Below are positions 1 through 5,356 of a DNA stretch of 6,604 nucleotides, one piece after another. The notes beneath the pieces were generated by a model. That model made no database searches and was not told the DNA's origin. It saw nothing but the letters and a program-made list of their open reading frames with translations. How positions within the stretch are numbered: the first letter of the stretch is position 1; every line of letters begins with the position of its first letter. Source of the DNA: Coriobacteriia bacterium (GTDB lineage: Bacteria > Actinomycetota > Coriobacteriia > Anaerosomatales > PALSA-660); contig PKWR01000098.1 in assembly GCA_003133285.1 (NCBI GenBank), forward strand, positions 1-6,604. Reading direction: 5' to 3'. The position numbers were made by a program, and so were the translations under genes.

Positions 1-226
1 GGACCGCGTCCTGCAGGTGCTGCCGCGCGTCCGCATTGATGGGGTGGCAGATGTCACGGAAGTCGCCGTTGGGCAGCTTGCGCGAGGGCATCGCGACGAA
101 CAGGCCCTTCTCGCCGTTGACCACGCGAAGGTCGTGGATGACGAACTGGTCGTCGAGCACGACGCTCGCGATCGCGCACACCTTGTTCATCGCCACGGGA
201 CGCAGCGTGACCTTCGTGACTTCCAT
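1..226 (-). CDS. spoVG: SpoVG family RNA/DNA-binding regulator, 3' end cut by window edge
   Basis: Only the first 75 residues are present; the family is usually about 85-100 residues, so a short C-terminal tail is off the left edge. The translation begins MEVTKVTLRPV and carries the family signature blocks: AIASVVLDDQFVIHDLRV (about residues 18-35), the GLFVAMPSRKLPNGDFRD stretch (about 41-58) and HPIN (61-64). In Firmicutes SpoVG is a small site-specific nucleic-acid-binding protein that affects septation, capsule and virulence genes; it is also found in non-sporulating bacteria, so it does not prove sporulation. The start at 226 is chosen because MEVT... is where family members normally begin, and a GGGGG run lies 11 nt upstream. 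In-frame ATGs at 244 and 268 would add 6 or 14 residues; the 268 start is nearer to a better Shine-Dalgarno. Family identity is certain from sequence resemblance; the start is not. It follows ispE by about 130 bp. Confidence 0.93.
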   Translation of the reverse strand, partial: MEVTKVTLRPVAMNKVCAIASVVLDDQFVIHDLRVVNGEKGLFVAMPSRKLPNGDFRDICHPINADARQHLQDAV

Positions 227-258
227 GACGTCATCGACCCCCATATGTCGCCAAGCAG

Positions 259-288
259 CGGCGCGCATGCGCCGATCGTCCCCCTCCT
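259..288 (-). promoter_or_regulatory. spoVG leader: strong Shine-Dalgarno plus small hairpin
   Basis: On the minus strand AGGAGGGGG lies at 288-280. It is followed by an inverted repeat CGGCGC-ATGC-GCGCCG (274-259) with a perfect 6-bp stem and 4-nt loop. The loop contains the ATG at 268, which is in frame with spoVG. The Shine-Dalgarno is 11-14 nt from that ATG but far from the family-typical start at 226. Either translation begins upstream of the canonical start or the hairpin affects start choice. The sequence elements are directly visible; their role is inference. Confidence 0.45.
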
Positions 289-356
289 GTCTTGTTCGCC
301 GCCTGTCGGCGCTTCCCTGCAGGACCGGGACGAGCGGACCGTGGAGAACGACGCGG

Positions 357-1238
357 TCAGAGCTCGGGGGGTGTCAGCTGATCGATCGTGCCTCCGGGGC
401 TCGGACGCGCGACGGCCGCCCACAGCCCGCGTTCGCGCGCTCCCGCAGCGGCCGCGGTGGCCTCCGCGGGACTGGCGAAGACACCGAAGACGGCGGAGCC
501 GCTACCGCACAGCGCGGCGCCGAGGCACCCGCGCGCGGACTCCATGTCGGCGAGGGCGGCGCCGATCGTCGGCACGAGCTCGAGCGCGGCAGGGGTCATG
601 TTGTTGTAGAGCGCGGACCCCAGAGCGGCCGGGTCCCCCGACTCGAGCGCAGCCTCGACAGCACCGGGCCCGGGTGCGGCCCCGCACCCGAGACGGTCGA
701 GCGTCGAATACGCTGCGGCCGTCGAGACAGGCGCGTCCCCGCATGCGATCGCGAAGTGCGCTCCCGGGAGCGGCAGGGACCGTTCGAGGACCTCGCCGCG
801 TCCCCCGTGGAGCGCGCAGCCGCCGTGCAGCGGGAAGAGCACGTCCGCGCCGAGCGATGACGCGACCGAGTCGAGCCGCGGGTCGCCGGCGGGCACTCCC
901 CAGGCCGACGCCACGGCGGCGATCACGGCGGCCGCGTCCGCGCTGCCTCCACCGAGGCCCGCGCCGGCGGGCACGTTCTTCGTGATGTGGATCGCGAAGT
1001 CCGCCGAGCGCCCGAAGGCCTCGCCCATCGCGAGGGCGGCCTTCCAGGCGAGATTCAGCTCGTCGGGAACGCCGACGGGGGGCTCGCACATGAGCGACAG
1101 CGCCGCAGCCGGCTCGACCGTCACCTCGTCCCCGAGGTCGAGCGCGAGGAGAACGGTCGTGACGGCGTGATAGCCGTCCGGACGCGTCGTGCCGACGGCG
1201 AGGTACAGGTTGAGCTTCGCCGGAGCGCTGAGCTTCAT
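357..1238 (-). CDS. ispE: 4-diphosphocytidyl-2-C-methyl-D-erythritol kinase (IspE)
   Basis: A 293-residue GHMP-family kinase, the normal length for IspE. It phosphorylates the 2-hydroxyl of CDP-methylerythritol with ATP, the fourth step of the MEP pathway to isopentenyl diphosphate, in the cytosol. Motif 1 is SAPAKLNLYL with Lys8, followed by RPDGYH (19-24). The ATP-binding loop PAGAGLGGGSADAAA spans residues 90-104. The catalytic Asp is Asp132 in LGADVLFPLHGG, and the third GHMP motif is LGAALCGSGSAVFGVF (239-254). The ATG at 1238 is preceded by GGAGAGGGGGG (1257-1247) with 8 nt of spacing, and MKLSAPAKLNL is the usual family N-terminus, so the start is firm. Only 28 bp separate it from the stem-loop after veg, leaving little room for its own promoter, so it probably depends on read-through. 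All catalytic residues are intact. Presence shows that the organism makes isoprenoids by the MEP route. Confidence 0.97.
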   Translation of the reverse strand: MKLSAPAKLNLYLAVGTTRPDGYHAVTTVLLALDLGDEVTVEPAAALSLMCEPPVGVPDELNLAWKAALAMGEAFGRSADFAIHITKNVPAGAGLGGGSADAAAVIAAVASAWGVPAGDPRLDSVASSLGADVLFPLHGGCALHGGRGEVLERSLPLPGAHFAIACGDAPVSTAAAYSTLDRLGCGAAPGPGAVEAALESGDPAALGSALYNNMTPAALELVPTIGAALADMESARGCLGAALCGSGSAVFGVFASPAEATAAAAGARERGLWAAVARPSPGGTIDQLTPPEL

Positions 1239-1266
1239 CGGCCGGTCCCCCCTCTCCGAAATGAAG

Positions 1267-1306
1267 CGGGCGCGGCGCCCGCATCTCTGCTGGGGCGCCG
1301 CGCCCG
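1267..1306 (-). terminator. GC-rich stem-loop between veg and ispE (weak terminator or processing site)
   Basis: Two 14-nt arms (1306-1293 and 1280-1267 on the minus strand) are perfectly complementary, with a 12-nt loop (1292-1281). The stem is almost all G-C. It starts 28 nt after the veg stop codon. The RNA that follows reads CUUCAUUUCGG, which is only moderately U-rich, so a full intrinsic terminator is uncertain. A partial terminator, or a stabilising 3' end for veg mRNA after cleavage, fits the placement. No U-tract follows on the plus strand. Confidence 0.6.
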
Positions 1307-1334
1307 TCGTGACATCACGCGGTGCGTACGTGGA

Positions 1335-1616
1335 TCAGTTCAGCCAGGGGAACACGCTGTCCCCGCTGTCGGGATGTGTGAGCTCGACCGTCCCGGTCAG
1401 AACGTCGACGTACGAGTAGGACACGCGCGCGGTGCGTTCCCGCTTCTCTTCGACCTTGACGACGAAGAGGCTGGGATGGGTCTCCTCGAGGACACCCTCA
1501 CGCTCTACGATCTTGGAGCGGCCCATGTTCGCGCGCAGGCGCATGCGGGTGCCGGTGAGCGACATGAGGTCGGCGCGGATGCGGCCGACGACCTCCATCT
1601 GGTTCATTGATTCCAT
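1335..1616 (-). CDS. veg: Veg family protein
   Basis: A 93-residue protein clearly of the Veg family (Bacillus subtilis Veg is about 86 residues). Recognisable blocks are GTRMRLRANMGRSK (about 21-34), EREGVLEETHPSLFVV (37-52) and the signature RVSYSYVDVLTGTVEL (62-77). Veg is a small conserved protein; in B. subtilis it is abundant in growing cells and has been linked to biofilm gene control, but its biochemical role is not settled. No membrane segment or signal peptide is visible. The ATG at 1616 is chosen because AGGAGG (1629-1624) lies 7 nt upstream. A TTG directly before it would add one residue and is too close to the Shine-Dalgarno. It has its own strong promoter in the rsmA-veg gap and a stem-loop just after its stop, so it is probably expressed at a higher level than its neighbours. 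In Bacillus yabG lies between ksgA and veg; here it is absent. Confidence 0.95.
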   Translation of the reverse strand: MESMNQMEVVGRIRADLMSLTGTRMRLRANMGRSKIVEREGVLEETHPSLFVVKVEEKRERTARVSYSYVDVLTGTVELTHPDSGDSVFPWLN

Positions 1617-1623
1617 CAAGCAT

Positions 1624-1629
1624 CCTCCT
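1624..1629 (-). promoter_or_regulatory. Ribosome binding site of veg
   Basis: A perfect AGGAGG on the minus strand ends 7 nt before the ATG at 1616, the optimal distance. It fixes the veg start at 1616 rather than at the preceding TTG. It overlaps by one base an 8-bp palindrome TACCGGTA (1629-1636) of unknown significance. Confidence 0.85.
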
Positions 1630-1648
1630 ACCGGTACATATACTGGAG

Positions 1649-1677
1649 ATTATACAGGTCAGAGGCGCTTTTTTCAA
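1649..1677 (-). promoter_or_regulatory. Near-consensus sigma-A/sigma-70 promoter driving veg
   Basis: On the minus strand the -35 box is TTGAAA (1677-1672), followed by a 17-bp spacer (1671-1655) and a perfect -10 box TATAAT (1654-1649). Transcription should start near 1642, giving a leader of roughly 26 nt before the veg ATG. The -35 box contains the TGA stop codon of rsmA, so promoter and gene end overlap. It sits in the one clearly AT-rich stretch of a GC-rich window. The veg promoter of B. subtilis is known as a very strong vegetative promoter, so conservation of strength is plausible here. Confidence 0.88.
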
Positions 1678-2540
1678 CCGCTGAGGCCCTCGGAGGCGGC
1701 CGCCGTTGCCAGTTCGATGAACTCGTCGACGCTCAGGGTCTCGGCCCGTCGCCGGCCGTCGATGCCGGTCCGCGTCAAAGCGGCGTCGAACGCCGTCCCG
1801 GACCAGCCCGTCGTGGCCAGCACGGAGTTGCGAAGCGTCTTGCGCCTCTGCGCGAACGCGGCCTCCGCCAAGTGCTCCGCCAGAAGCCGCAGCTCCTCGG
1901 GCTCCTCGCGGACGGCCCGCTCCAGGCGAAGGACGGTCGAGTCGACGCGGGGCGGAGGCATGAAGCAGCCGGGCGCGACCTTGAAGCTGCCGGCCGGTCG
2001 TGCATGCATTCTGAGCTTTACCGTATACGCTCCGTAGTCCTTGCGACCCGGCTCGGCTGCCATGCGCGCAGCCACCTCGGACTGGACCATGACCGTCGCG
2101 CTGCGCAGCGAGGGGATCTCCTGGAAGAAACGCAGCACCACCGTCGCGGCGACGCCGTACGGAAGGTTCGCCACGAGGGCGGTGGGCGGCCCGAGCGGAG
2201 TGGCGAGCTCGGCGATGGGGACGGTCACGGCGTCGGCCCGCACGATCGCGAGGTTGCCGCACCCCGCGGCGACATCCGTCAGCACGGGGAGCAGGTCGGC
2301 ATCGCGCTCGACCGCCACCACGTAGCCCGCTGCGTCGCACAGGGCGACCGTGAGTGTGCCGATGCCCGGTCCGACCTCGAGGACGGCCTCGTCACGTCCC
2401 ATCGCGGCCAGCTCGATGATCTTGCGCACGATGTTGTCGTCGATGAGGAAGTGCTGGCCCAGCGACTTCTTGAGTGAGAGGCCGTGCGCCTCGAGCACCG
2501 CCCTCGTCGCGGAGGGCGAGGCGAGCGCGGAAACGGGCAC
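1674..2540 (-). CDS. rsmA: 16S rRNA (adenine1518-N6/adenine1519-N6)-dimethyltransferase
   Basis: A 288-residue SAM-dependent methyltransferase (RsmA, also called KsgA) that dimethylates the two adjacent adenines in helix 45 of 16S rRNA late in small-subunit assembly. Visible motifs: KKSLGQHFLID (24-34), the SAM-binding loop VLEVGPGIGTLTVAL (53-67), acidic ribose-binding Glu78 in VVAVERD, RADAV (101-105), the catalytic NLPY at 125-128, and toward the C-terminus FMPPPRVDSTVLRL and FAQRRKTLRNSVL. Length and motifs are normal. The GTG at 2540 is chosen: it lies 2 nt after the TGA of the upstream cell-wall gene, which ends at 2543. The open frame runs much further upstream, but that part is antisense-like shadow inside the neighbour. 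The Shine-Dalgarno is poor, which suggests translational coupling to the upstream gene. Loss of RsmA gives kasugamycin resistance in other bacteria. The rnmV gene that precedes ksgA in Bacillus is not here. Confidence 0.96.
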   Translation of the reverse strand: MPVSALASPSATRAVLEAHGLSLKKSLGQHFLIDDNIVRKIIELAAMGRDEAVLEVGPGIGTLTVALCDAAGYVVAVERDADLLPVLTDVAAGCGNLAIVRADAVTVPIAELATPLGPPTALVANLPYGVAATVVLRFFQEIPSLRSATVMVQSEVAARMAAEPGRKDYGAYTVKLRMHARPAGSFKVAPGCFMPPPRVDSTVLRLERAVREEPEELRLLAEHLAEAAFAQRRKTLRNSVLATTGWSGTAFDAALTRTGIDGRRRAETLSVDEFIELATAAASEGLSG

Positions 2541-2542
2541 CG

Positions 2543-3685
2543 TCAGTCGCCGAGGATGGTGACGCGCAAGCCGCGCTTGCGGCCCCACTGGTTGGCGAGG
2601 GTGCGGGCCGCCTGCTCCTGCGCGGCCGAGGCGTGCCCGGTGGGCGCGCTCAGCGAGGAGCCCCAGAAGCACACGTCGATCTTCAGGCCATTGATGGCGC
2701 TGCCGGTGTCGCCCGCCACCGCGTACCCGTAGCCCTCGACGAACAGCCGCGTCCCGAGCGGGATGACCGCGCGATCGACCGCGACGATGCCCCAGCCGGC
2801 GGGAGCGTGGTAGAGCCGGCGGCGCCAGGCGATCCAGTTCGCGTCCACACCGCACGCGTACGGGGTGTACGCGGTGGCTTCGACCTTGAGCACGCGCCCT
2901 GTGATCGGAGGGGTCGAGGGGGCCCCGCCGGCGGGCACGGTGGTGCTCCGGGTGCGGACGTGACCAGCCGCACCCTGCGCGGGGATGACCTGGCGGAAGG
3001 CGTGCCTCGTGCCGACCCGGACGACCTCGGCGACCGGGGGCGTCAGCACCGTGTCGGCCGCCAGTGTCCGCGTGCCCTCGACACCGCCGGTGACGAGGAC
3101 CTGCCACACGCGCACCGCCGAGCCGCGCACGCCCTTGGTCGTCACGACCTTCTTGTTGAACGGAAGACCCGGGTCGCCGATGACGACCGAGCCGTAGGGG
3201 ACGGTGAACTCCTCCTCGTCGACGCGGAGGAAGACGTCCTGCGCGGTGACGGTCATGCCGTCCACGAGCCGAGCGTCGATCGCGGGCTTGGTGGAGATCC
3301 CCCCGGTCGGATCGAGTCCCGCGATGATCAGAGCGTCGGCGACGGTGCGGCCGACGACCTCCAACGAGATGGGCCGGCCGTTGTGGACGAGGGTGACGTG
3401 CGCGACGTGGCGCACGACGACGACCGCCCCGTCTTCGACTGGATCGGATGTGACGGGGCTGACGAGATCACGCGGAGAAACGCTCACGCCCGCCTCGGCA
3501 AGGACCGAGGCGACGTCGGCACGCTCGGTCACAACGGTCCTGGAGGAACCGTCGACGACGAGCGTGACGCTCTTTTGGGCCCAAACGAATCCGGTAACGA
3601 GCGAAAGTCCCAGAACGGCTGCGAGGAAGGCTGCGATGTAGTGCTGGGTCTTCAGGAAACGTGCCGGGCCGACCGGCAGTTTCAA
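2543..3685 (-). CDS. YabE/RpfB-like cell-wall protein: DUF348 x2, G5, 3D domain
   Basis: A 380-residue exported or membrane-anchored protein, probably a peptidoglycan-cleaving enzyme. A positively charged N-terminus is followed by one hydrophobic segment (about 17-36, ending FVWA), acting as signal peptide or anchor. Two DUF348 repeats follow (about 38-94 and 95-151), then a G5 domain (about 152-227, ending EVVRVGTR), a Thr/Ser/Pro/Gly linker (about 238-263) and a C-terminal 3D domain (about 265-379). The three aspartates that name the 3D domain are Asp304 (VAVDRAVIPLGTRL), Asp326 (AGDTG) and Asp337 (KIDVCFWG), spaced 22 and 11. The 3D fold is related to MltA-type lytic transglycosylases; G5 is thought to bind cell-wall sugars. 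Mycobacterial RpfB has the same front half but a lysozyme-like Rpf domain at the end. The start is TTG at 3685, preceded by AGAGGG with about 6 nt of spacing; an in-frame TGA lies shortly upstream and no ATG or GTG is near. Possible promoter at 3736-3764. Confidence 0.92.
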   Translation of the reverse strand: MKLPVGPARFLKTQHYIAAFLAAVLGLSLVTGFVWAQKSVTLVVDGSSRTVVTERADVASVLAEAGVSVSPRDLVSPVTSDPVEDGAVVVVRHVAHVTLVHNGRPISLEVVGRTVADALIIAGLDPTGGISTKPAIDARLVDGMTVTAQDVFLRVDEEEFTVPYGSVVIGDPGLPFNKKVVTTKGVRGSAVRVWQVLVTGGVEGTRTLAADTVLTPPVAEVVRVGTRHAFRQVIPAQGAAGHVRTRSTTVPAGGAPSTPPITGRVLKVEATAYTPYACGVDANWIAWRRRLYHAPAGWGIVAVDRAVIPLGTRLFVEGYGYAVAGDTGSAINGLKIDVCFWGSSLSAPTGHASAAQEQAARTLANQWGRKRGLRVTILGD

Positions 3686-3735
3686 ACTGATCCCTCTGGC
3701 TTCAAGTCAACGAAACAGCAACAAGATGGAGACAT

Positions 3736-3764
3736 ATCGTAGCGCAGCCGCAGGGCTGCCGCAA
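3736..3764 (-). promoter_or_regulatory. Candidate promoter for the 3D-domain cell-wall gene
   Basis: On the minus strand TTGCGG (3764-3759) and TACGAT (3741-3736) are separated by exactly 17 bp, resembling a sigma-A promoter (3/6 and 4/6 matches to consensus). Start would be near 3729, giving a leader of about 44 nt. The spacer is almost filled by an inverted repeat GCAGCC-CTGC-GGCTGC (3759-3744), which could be an operator or simply a GC-rich coincidence. The match is modest, so this is only a candidate; the 129-bp gap is the largest uncoded stretch between complete genes here and the most likely place for a promoter. Confidence 0.45.
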
Positions 3765-3814
3765 ACGCGCAGGTCGCCACGGAAGACCGCCCGCGGGTCC
3801 TCGCGGAAGGAGCG

Positions 3815-4414
3815 TCAGAGGCTCCCGAGACGCCCCGCGGCATCGCGTGCGAGCGCTTCGCCGATCTCCCGGGCGCGCTCCAGGGCCTCGGGCTGAGCGC
3901 TCGTGTCGGAGGGCAGGTCCGCCCGGATCGCGGACTCCGCGGTGTAGTCGAGGCCGAGGACGGCGAACACGCTGCGCGTCGTCGTCGCGGCACACTCGTG
4001 ACCGTAGGGATCGCCACCGCCACCGGCCAGGAGCAGCGCCCCAGGGCGCCTGTGCTCGATCGGCTGGCCAAGGACGTACCTGCGGGCCCAATAGGGCTGG
4101 CAGCGGTCGTAGAGGGCCTTCAGGACGGCAGGGACGGTCGCGAAGAAGACCGGGCTCGCGACGACGATGGCGTCGGCGGCGTCGAGCCGCGGATAGACGT
4201 CCTGCATGCCGTCGCGTACCACGCAGTGGCCGTTGCGCGAGCACAGGTTGCAGCCGCGGCACGGCGCGATGCCGGCTGCGGAGACGACGAGCAGGTCGGT
4301 CTCCGCGCCCGCCGCCCGCGCGCCGGCGAGGCAGGCGTCGAGCAGGTGGTCGCTGTTGCCGTGGCGGCGCGGGCTTCCGGCGATCCCCAGGATGTGCGGC
4401 GCACGCGTGTTCAC
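3815..4414 (-). CDS. Iron-sulfur flavoprotein / NAD(P)H-dependent FMN reductase family
   Basis: A 199-residue flavodoxin-like protein. The N-terminal strand and FMN-phosphate loop are HILGIAGSPRRHGNS (7-21). A cysteine cluster C52-x2-C55-x2-C58-x5-C64 follows, the compact motif known to hold a [4Fe-4S] cluster in archaeal-type iron-sulfur flavoproteins (ISF). Then come ADAIVVASPVFFATVPAVLKALYDRCQPYW (80-109), the typical flavin-binding and dimer region, and a GGGGDPYGHE loop. Such proteins transfer electrons between ferredoxin or NAD(P)H and acceptors such as oxygen or peroxide; the substrate here cannot be told. The GTG at 4414 overlaps the tatD stop as GTGA, and the protein then begins just before the first conserved strand. 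A Shine-Dalgarno GGGGAG (4428-4423) is 8 nt upstream. Longer upstream reading in this frame is shadow of tatD. This gene is not part of the usual tatD-yabE/rpfB neighbourhood and looks inserted. No clear terminator follows. Confidence 0.88.
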   Translation of the reverse strand: MNTRAPHILGIAGSPRRHGNSDHLLDACLAGARAAGAETDLLVVSAAGIAPCRGCNLCSRNGHCVVRDGMQDVYPRLDAADAIVVASPVFFATVPAVLKALYDRCQPYWARRYVLGQPIEHRRPGALLLAGGGGDPYGHECAATTTRSVFAVLGLDYTAESAIRADLPSDTSAQPEALERAREIGEALARDAAGRLGSL

Positions 4415-5349
4415 GGCCGGGGCTCCCCGGATGCGAACACGCGCCGTGCGTTCTCCAGACACCGGGCCGCCACGGTGGCGGGCTCGAGACCGAGCACCTC
4501 CGCGACCCGTGCGGCGTTGAGCACGGTGAAGGCGGGCTCGTTCGGCTCGCCGCGGTAGGGCGCGGGAGCCAGGAACGGGCTGTCGGTCTCCAACAGCATC
4601 CGGTCGAGCGGCACGACGTGCAGCGCGTCGCGGATCTGCTGGGCCTTGGAGAAGGTCACCGGCCCGGCGAAGGAGATGTAGACCGCGTCGGACAGCGTGA
4701 GGAAGCGCTCCGCCGTCCGCGGACCTTCGGTGAAGCAGTGGATGATGCAGCCGGCCTCCGGAACGCCGCACTCCTGCAGGGTCGCGAGGCCCTCGTCGTG
4801 CCCGTCGCGCAGGTGCACCGTCACCGGCAGGCCCAACTCGTGCGCGAGCGACAGTTGCCGGCGGAACGCGTCACGCTGCGCGTCGCGCGGCGAGTGGTCG
4901 TAGTGGAAGTCGAGGCCGAGCTCGCCCAGCCCGACGACGGGCGCGGCGTGAGCGGTCAGGGCCGCCGTCCGCAGCGACCCGTGCATCGCAGCGTCGTAGG
5001 CCGAGGCGTTGTGAGGGTGGACACCTAGGATGAGACGGACATCCGGGGGGACGAGGCCGGCGGGATTCTCGGCGCCGACTGTGTCGCCCTCGGAGGCGCC
5101 GAGAATGCCGCCGGCCTCAGCGAGCCACCCGGCGAGACCGTCGAAGGTGACCTCGGGTTCCTCGGTCAGGTCGACGATCGTGCACACCATCGTCACGCCC
5201 GCCCGCGCCGCGCGCACGAGCGCCCCCGCAGGGTCGGCGAGCATGTCGAGATGCGCGTGGGTGTCGGCCGTGGGCGCGCCGAGCCGTGGCAGGACGACCG
5301 TCTTGCCCGACCCCGGGAACGTGGGTATGCGGTCGCGGGATCCAGGCAT
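4411..5349 (-). CDS. tatD: TatD family metal-dependent hydrolase (DNase)
   Basis: A 312-residue cytosolic TIM-barrel hydrolase of the amidohydrolase superfamily. Family members have metal-dependent DNase activity (3'-5' exonuclease in E. coli TatD) and related proteins remove D-amino acids from tRNA. Metal ligands are all visible: ADTHAHLD (His31, His33), GLGELGLDFHYD (Glu143), PVTVHLRDG (His179), CIIHCF (His204) and LLETDSPFLAP (Asp256), followed by PYRGEPNEPAF. The family is usually about 255-270 residues; here there is a roughly 24-residue N-terminal extension and an insertion of about 20 residues around 83-102 (GASEGDTVGAENPAGL region). The ATG at 5349 follows the metG stop by 7 nt with AGGGG close upstream; no later ATG or GTG precedes the metal motif, so the extension is probably real. 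It overlaps the next gene by a GTGA. The metG-tatD pairing is conserved in both Bacillota and Actinomycetota. Confidence 0.95.
   Translation of the reverse strand: MPGSRDRIPTFPGSGKTVVLPRLGAPTADTHAHLDMLADPAGALVRAARAGVTMVCTIVDLTEEPEVTFDGLAGWLAEAGGILGASEGDTVGAENPAGLVPPDVRLILGVHPHNASAYDAAMHGSLRTAALTAHAAPVVGLGELGLDFHYDHSPRDAQRDAFRRQLSLAHELGLPVTVHLRDGHDEGLATLQECGVPEAGCIIHCFTEGPRTAERFLTLSDAVYISFAGPVTFSKAQQIRDALHVVPLDRMLLETDSPFLAPAPYRGEPNEPAFTVLNAARVAEVLGLEPATVAARCLENARRVFASGEPRP
4417..4430 (-). promoter_or_regulatory. Hairpin covering the ribosome binding site of the flavoprotein gene
   Basis: The minus-strand sequence CCGGGGAGCCCCGG is an inverted repeat with 6-nt arms and a 2-nt centre, lying inside the last codons of tatD. 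It can fold as a 5-bp stem with a GAGC loop. It contains the GGGGAG Shine-Dalgarno for the GTG start at 4414. A ribosome finishing tatD would melt it, which fits translational coupling through the GTGA overlap. Visible directly; function inferred. Confidence 0.5.
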
Positions 5350-5356
5350 CCGTCCC

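Noticed and set aside
17..985. Long plus-strand open frames (17-985, 36-860) opposite ispE and spoVG
   Set aside because: They are very rich in Arg, Pro and Ala, match no family I know, and lie exactly opposite well-supported genes; long antisense frames are expected in GC-rich DNA.
1629..1636. Palindrome TACCGGTA in the veg leader as an operator
   Set aside because: Eight bases is too short to support alone and it overlaps the ribosome binding site by one base.
2541..3107. Upstream extension of the rsmA reading frame to give a 477-residue protein
   Set aside because: The extra part is Arg/Gly/His-rich out-of-frame translation of the cell-wall gene. RsmA homology starts shortly after the GTG at 2540.
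2474..3742. A 422-codon plus-strand open frame opposite the 3D-domain gene
   Set aside because: Low-complexity Asp/Arg/Gly composition, no motif, and it mirrors a gene with clear domains on the other strand. In Bacillus yabE has an antisense RNA, but nothing here supports one.
3791..3806. Small inverted repeat CCGCG-AGGACC-CGCGG after the flavoprotein gene as a terminator
   Set aside because: The stem is only 5 bp and no U-tract follows; expected by chance at this base composition.
4415..4771. Upstream extension of the flavoprotein frame
   Set aside because: It overlaps tatD out of frame and has shadow-like composition; the GTGA overlap gives a family-sized protein.
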